Assembly: GCA_023433705.1 (NCBI GenBank)
Contig: JAEYUC010000068.1
Span: 5,771-69,770, forward strand
Source of the DNA: Pseudomonadota bacterium
Lineage (GTDB): Bacteria; Pseudomonadota; Gammaproteobacteria; Steroidobacterales; Steroidobacteraceae
Reading direction: 5' to 3'
DNA length: 64,000 nucleotides
The notes under the pieces are model-generated. The model searched no databases, was not told the origin of the DNA, and saw only the letters and a list, made by a program, of their open reading frames with translations. Position 1 is the stretch's first letter, and every line of letters starts with the position of its first letter. A program made the translations under genes and the position numbers. Positions 60,490 through 64,000 of the stretch are shown here, piece by piece.

Positions 60490-61427
60490 AATACACGGAT
60501 TACTATGCCGCGCTCGGCGTCGAGCGCGGCGCGAGCCAGGACGAGATCAAGAAGGCATATCGCAGGCTCGCGCAGAAGTATCACCCGGACGTGAGCAAGG
60601 AGCCGGGCGCCGAGGCGAAATTCAAGGAAATCGCCGAGGCCTATCAGACGCTCAAGGATCCCGAAAAACGCGCGGCATACGACTCGCTCGGCACCAGGCC
60701 GCAGGGTGAGGAGTTTCGTCCGCCGCCCGATTGGGCGCGTCAGCACGGCGCCGAAGATGGGTTCTCGTTCGAGGACATCGACTTCGCCGACCTCTTCTCG
60801 CGCTTCGGCGCGCGCGGCGCGGGGACTCGCGGCTTCGGCGGCGGCGCCAATGTCTCGATGCCCGGCCAGGATTTCGAGATACCCGTCGAGATCAGCATCG
60901 AGGACGCGTTTCGCGGCACGACACTCGAACTCAACCTCGCGATGCCGGAATACGATGCACGCGGGCATTTGAGCCGCGTGCCGCAGGTCATCAAGGCGCG
61001 TGTGGCGCCGGGCGCGGTCGACGGGCAGCGCCTGCGCCTGCCGGGAAAGGGCGGCAAGGGATTCAACGGAGGTCGCAATGGCGATCTCTATCTGGATATT
61101 TCATTGAAGCCGCATCCGCTGTATCGCGCGGTCGGTCACGATCTCTACCTGGATCTGCCGCTCGCGCCCTCGGAAGCGGCGCTCGGCGCATCCGTGCAGG
61201 TGCCGACGCTTGCGGGCAACGTGAGTCTCAAGGTTCCCGCGGGCACTTCCGGCGGGCGCAAGCTGCGGCTCGCGGGGCGAGGATTGCCGAAGCCGCGTGG
61301 CGGCGCCGGCGATCTCATCGCCGTCGCGCAGGTGGTCGTGCCGACGAAGCTTTCCGAGCGCGAGCGCGCGTTGTATCAGCAGCTCGCGGAAACCGGTTTC
61401 AATCCGCGTGAGAAATTCGGCCAATGA
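60486..61427 (+). CDS. cbpA: Curved DNA-binding protein / DnaJ-type co-chaperone
   Basis: A 313-residue J-domain protein: DYYAALGV start, HPD at 33-35 (KYHPDVSKEP), a Gly/Phe linker (FSRFGARGAGTRGFGGGAN) and two C-terminal substrate-binding domains (GQDFEIPVEISIEDAFRGTT, LPGKGGKGFNGGRNGDLYLD). No zinc-finger Cys repeats, so it is CbpA-like rather than DnaJ. CbpA works with DnaK and also binds DNA in stationary phase. It is followed by cbpM, its inhibitor, overlapping by four bases. Confidence 0.94.
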   Translation: MKYTDYYAALGVERGASQDEIKKAYRRLAQKYHPDVSKEPGAEAKFKEIAEAYQTLKDPEKRAAYDSLGTRPQGEEFRPPPDWARQHGAEDGFSFEDIDFADLFSRFGARGAGTRGFGGGANVSMPGQDFEIPVEISIEDAFRGTTLELNLAMPEYDARGHLSRVPQVIKARVAPGAVDGQRLRLPGKGGKGFNGGRNGDLYLDISLKPHPLYRAVGHDLYLDLPLAPSEAALGASVQVPTLAGNVSLKVPAGTSGGRKLRLAGRGLPKPRGGAGDLIAVAQVVVPTKLSERERALYQQLAETGFNPREKFGQ

Positions 61428-61741
61428 GCACGGAAACCGAAGTCCTGTGGCTCGACGAGGGGCGGGTAGTTAGCCTGGAGGAGCTCGCGGAGTTCTCCGG
61501 CCTGAGCGTGACGGAAGTGCGCGAACTCGTGCAGATTGGCGCGTTGCCCGCGCAGAGCGCGACCGGCGGTGCTTTCGTATTCAGCGCGCGCGTCGTGACG
61601 GTGGCGCGCACCGCGTGCCGGTTGCGCGACGAGCTGGAACTCGACCTGCCGTCGCTGGGCGTGGCATTGAGGCTGCTCGAACGCGTGCGCGATCTCGAGG
61701 AAGAACTGGAGCGGGTGCGGGCGCTGCTGCCGCGCGACTAG
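61424..61741 (+). CDS. cbpM: Chaperone modulator CbpM
   Basis: A 105-residue MerR-like helix-turn-helix protein (VVSLEELAEFSGLSVTEVRE) with a C-terminal coiled coil (LLERVRDLEEELERVRALL). CbpM binds the J-domain of CbpA and blocks its co-chaperone and DNA-binding activities. Its overlap with cbpA fits the conserved pair. The TAG stop shares a CTAG tetranucleotide with the stop of the convergent gene. Confidence 0.92.
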   Translation: MSTETEVLWLDEGRVVSLEELAEFSGLSVTEVRELVQIGALPAQSATGGAFVFSARVVTVARTACRLRDELELDLPSLGVALRLLERVRDLEEELERVRALLPRD

Positions 61742-62226
61742 CGGGCGAAGATCGACGTCGTCCGGATTCCCGAGCACTGGTCGAAGCGCTCGAACGTGCT
61801 GAGCATGTTGTTTCCCGATTGGCACGAGTACCAGGCATCGGCATCAGTGCTCATCAGGCCGCCTTGCGCCGGCGGCGGCATCGTGCGGACCACTTTGCCG
61901 GTCGCGTCGTAACCCAGGCAATCGAACACACGGCACTCGACGACGACCGGCTGGCGCTCGCGTGGCTCCAGGCGGAATGCGGCCGTCAGTTTGGCCGCGG
62001 GGATTTCCGCGGTGGGAATCTTCTCGTCCTGGTTTTCCTGGGACTTCGCGTCGGACGCGAGCTGGCGCGCGGCCTCGCGCAGGGTCTTTCGCACAGCGGG
62101 ATTGTCGAGAGTCAGCGGCGCCTTTTGGGACTCGTCGGCCGGCGGTTTTGCCGCAGGCGCCGGATCCGCCGCCCAGCACTGGCTCGCGAGCAACAGCGAG
62201 ACACAAGCGACAGTCCTGGAAATCAT
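61738..62226 (-). CDS. Small secreted protein of unknown function
   Basis: A 162-residue exported protein (signal peptide to about CWA/ADP). The mature start is Ala/Pro-rich, then LTLDNPAVRKTLREAARQLA, a charged segment, and a C-terminal part with four Cys (VECRVFDCLGYD, WYSCQSG, DQCSGIR) that could form two disulphides. It is coupled to the upstream gene (overlap of four bases), which shares the NP-x-x-RK-x-LR motif. No family recognised. Confidence 0.75.
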   Translation of the reverse strand: MISRTVACVSLLLASQCWAADPAPAAKPPADESQKAPLTLDNPAVRKTLREAARQLASDAKSQENQDEKIPTAEIPAAKLTAAFRLEPRERQPVVVECRVFDCLGYDATGKVVRTMPPPAQGGLMSTDADAWYSCQSGNNMLSTFERFDQCSGIRTTSIFAR

Positions 62227-62684
62227 TGGTGAGCCTTGGTGGCGTCCGACCGGTCGCAGGTCGTTGACCCGAGATCGTCGCCACGCGCCGTGCACGCGAC
62301 CCGCTGGTCCTGGTGCTCGCGGTAGTCATACTCGTGATCGTCGCCGTCCAGAAGCACGTCGTTGATCACGCCGCTGACGATTGTGGAGAGCAGACCCTCC
62401 GATAGCGGCTCCGGGCTCGGCAGCGACGTCGGGTACTCGACGTGTCGCTCGACCGGCTTCTCGGGCGGCACGAATTTCACGGTGACGGGTTCCGGCTCGA
62501 CGTCCTTCGCCGGCGCCAGGACGTACTGGCCGGTCTGCGTCGCCACCGTCTTGCGCAGGGCTTTCCGGATTTCCGGGTTGGTGAGATCGAAAGATGTCCG
62601 GTCGGGCGCGGGCTCCGTCCGTGTTTCGTCGCACCATGCGGGCGCCGGCAGGACCACACCCAACAATATCCATGCGCGCATCAT
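62223..62684 (-). CDS. Small secreted protein of unknown function, related motif
   Basis: A 153-residue exported protein (signal peptide MMRAWILLGVVLPAPAWC). It has FDLTNPEIRKALRKTVATQT, close in pattern to LTLDNPAVRKTLREAARQLA in the next gene, suggesting old duplication. Later parts are Pro/Glu-rich (PAKDVEPEPVTVKFVPPEKP) and charged (DGDDHEYDYREHQDQ). Function unknown. It is the first gene of this pair; upstream is a 252-base gap. Confidence 0.72.
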   Translation of the reverse strand: MMRAWILLGVVLPAPAWCDETRTEPAPDRTSFDLTNPEIRKALRKTVATQTGQYVLAPAKDVEPEPVTVKFVPPEKPVERHVEYPTSLPSPEPLSEGLLSTIVSGVINDVLLDGDDHEYDYREHQDQRVACTARGDDLGSTTCDRSDATKAHQ

Positions 62685-62781
62685 GCATTCGAGGCTAAGC
62701 CTCTGCCCGATTCCAGGCAAGGCCGGCCCTCGCGAATCGCGTAGTTTGGCCGGATTCAGGCCCCGTTCATCTTTGCCGGGG

Positions 62782-62800
62782 TCCGGTGCCCGGCACCGGA
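62782..62800. repeat. Short GGTGCC palindrome
   Basis: A perfect 9-bp inverted repeat (62782-62790 with 62792-62800) around one base, core GGTGCC. It resembles the outer end of repeats C and D and could be a shortened relative. It lies in the 252-base gap between the secreted-protein pair and the membrane protein gene; nothing else is evident there. Confidence 0.5.
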
Positions 62801-62936
62801 ATGCGGTAACAAGCCGGGACGCTCGCGGGCATCCTTGGCCCTCATGCGGGCCGATTTGGCTAAGTAGTTAGCCTGACACCGCGCCGGTGGCTAAGATGAC
62901 GGCCCCATCGCCGCATCCTTCCATCGCGGAGTCCTC

Positions 62937-63656
62937 ATGAACCTCAATGCTGTTCCTTACGCCGTCGGCGCCATCCTTCTCGGCATCGTCGGTATCGTGT
63001 TTCACGAGTTCGCTCTGCAATGGCAGCAGGTGCCGGCGACCGTCCCGCGCATTCCATACGCGTACGTGAGCGCCGCGATCCTGCTGATCGCGGGCTGCGC
63101 GCTGCTCGTGCGGCGCTACGAGCGCATCGGCGCGCTCGCGCTCACGGTGTTCTACGGAATCTGGGTGGTCGTCTTTCACCTGCCGATTGCGTTCGCGTCG
63201 TGGACACACATCGGCACGTGGAACGGTCCCGCCGAAATCACGCTGCTGACGATGGGCGGACTCGCGTTGTGGTCCGCCTCCGCCGGCCCGGCGCGCAATA
63301 CGCTTCGACTCGTCTCGCGCGTACTTGCCGGCGCGAGCGCCATCGTCTTCGGCCTCGCGCATTTCAACTACATCGATTTCACCGCGACGTTCGTGCCCGA
63401 CTGGATTCCCCCGAACCAGAAGTTCTGGGCCTGGGCCACCGGCGCGGGACACCTCGCGGCCGGGCTCGCGCTCGTGAGCGGCGTGAAAGCGCGACTCGCC
63501 GCGGCCTGCCTCGCGGGTATGATGGGCTCGTTCGTGTTGCTGGTGCACATCCCGCGCGTGATCGGCGCGCCCGACCAGCACATGGAATGGGTCATGCTGG
63601 GAGTCGCGACCGCGCTCTCCGGGGCCGCGTGGCTCGTGAGGAAGTATTCAACTTGA
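62937..63656 (+). CDS. DoxX-like integral membrane protein
   Basis: A 239-residue membrane protein with about seven hydrophobic segments (roughly 5-25, 43-60, 65-90, 100-115, 125-145, 170-190, 212-232). Landmarks are FGLAHFNYIDFTATFVPDWI and GAGHLAAGLALVSGVKARLA, resembling the DoxX/DoxD-like superfamily. Function unknown in most members; some link to redox or thiosulfate metabolism. Its stop leads into a short direct repeat before the YheU-type gene. Confidence 0.85.
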   Translation: MNLNAVPYAVGAILLGIVGIVFHEFALQWQQVPATVPRIPYAYVSAAILLIAGCALLVRRYERIGALALTVFYGIWVVVFHLPIAFASWTHIGTWNGPAEITLLTMGGLALWSASAGPARNTLRLVSRVLAGASAIVFGLAHFNYIDFTATFVPDWIPPNQKFWAWATGAGHLAAGLALVSGVKARLAAACLAGMMGSFVLLVHIPRVIGAPDQHMEWVMLGVATALSGAAWLVRKYST

Positions 63657-63657
63657 T

Positions 63658-63682
63658 GGATGGCGACTGGCGGATGGCGACT
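63658..63682 (+). repeat. Short direct repeat
   Basis: GGATGGCGACT occurs at 63658-63668 and again at 63672-63682, part of a duplicated stretch between the DoxX-like stop and the YheU-like start. It is probably a small local duplication. Confidence 0.6.
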
Positions 63683-63957
63683 TGAGTGATTCGAACGTAA
63701 GAGACGGCGATGCGCCTTTGCCGCCCATCGTGGTGCCCCACACGGAGCTGTCCGCCGACGCTCTGACCGGCGTCATCGAATCGTTCGTCCTGCGCGAAGG
63801 CACGGAGTACGGCGAGCGCGACGTGCCGCTGGAAACCAAGGTGCTGCAGGTCCGCCGCCAGCTCGAGCGGCGCGAGGCCGAGATCGTGTTCGATCCGAAC
63901 ACCGAATCCATCGACATCGTGGTGAGGAAACCGGCGCGGCGCGACGACGCAGGCTGA
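63682..63957 (+). CDS. yheU: YheU family protein (UPF0270)
   Basis: A protein of up to 91 residues. The core (LSADALTGVIESFVLREGTE, then YGERDVPLETKVLQVRRQLE) matches UPF0270/YheU, a small conserved gammaproteobacterial protein of unknown function. The start is uncertain: a TTG at 63682 gives an N-terminal extension, while GTG codons at 63730 or 63733 would give the usual family length. The remaining 43 bases of the window hold nothing identifiable. Confidence 0.85.
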   Translation: MSDSNVRDGDAPLPPIVVPHTELSADALTGVIESFVLREGTEYGERDVPLETKVLQVRRQLERREAEIVFDPNTESIDIVVRKPARRDDAG

Positions 63958-64000
63958 GCCGCTCAGCCCCGTATCGCGGTGACGTGGCTGACTACCAATC

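Noticed and set aside
1..64000. CRISPR arrays, rRNA or tRNA genes
   Set aside because: No regularly spaced direct repeats, rRNA segments or cloverleaf-like sequences were noticed by eye; a covariance-model scan was not possible.
1..64000. Possible over-use of the GTTAG/CTAAC pentamer
   Set aside because: It looks frequent near stops, but a rough estimate from base composition predicts at least as many occurrences by chance.

Overview
The window is a GC-rich, densely coded chromosomal segment from a gammaproteobacterium. The best clue is a block in the Escherichia coli order: rhlB divergent from trxA-rho. Other genes typical of this class are speA, greB, plsB, sseA, arfB, a TfpX/TfpZ-type pilin accessory gene, rnm (yciV), a yrfG-like nucleotidase, cbpA-cbpM and yheU. 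High GC, a homospermidine synthase and a DUF1302/DUF1329/Ycf48-like/RND cluster fit an environmental lineage near Xanthomonadales, Nevskiales or Steroidobacter-like bacteria. That placement is inference. I saw no rRNA, tRNA, CRISPR array, insertion sequence or integrase.

Layout. 0-9 kb: a 5'-truncated phosphatase/ADP-ribosylglycohydrolase fusion, a coupled HExxH-protein/ATP-grasp pair with a lipoprotein, a secreted S9 peptidase divergent from a HAD phosphatase, two conserved unknown genes, a small unknown and a Nudix hydrolase. 9-17 kb: a UvrD-family helicase, an RRM protein with its own terminator, sseA-speA, a glutathione transferase and homospermidine synthase; speA and hss give an arginine-to-homospermidine route. 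17-22 kb: an epimerase-DUF4166-GbsR operon with a clear operator palindrome, then an ArsR-led desaturase operon, then greB. 22-31 kb is envelope and proteolysis: an M13 lipoprotein peptidase, LemA with two TPM proteins, a LysM-YkuD L,D-transpeptidase, an M1 aminopeptidase and a rhomboid protease. 31-33.5 kb holds an orphan contractile tail sheath gene coupled to a secreted unknown protein. 33.5-38 kb: a DUF4442 protein, an alkyltransferase-like protein, a small hydrolase, an SDR and plsB. 38.5-47 kb: a five-gene run (DUF1302 barrel, DUF1329, Ycf48-like propeller, RND transporter, PLP decarboxylase), followed by a metallo-beta-lactamase-fold protein. 48-64 kb: mostly housekeeping genes plus small unknown secreted proteins.

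The most unusual structure is a set of long, nearly perfect inverted repeats at 28183-28270, 34960-35023, 52878-52974, 56447-56478 and 56597-56685. Their ends fall into two classes, GGGGAC-like and GGTGCC-like, while the stems are unrelated. They sit at gene 3' ends, and some supply the stop codon or the last residues of a gene. They look like a dispersed family of mobile palindromes, although no transposase is present here. Other candidates for new biology are the orphan sheath gene with its partner, the HExxH/ATP-grasp pair, and two tandem secreted proteins sharing a short motif.
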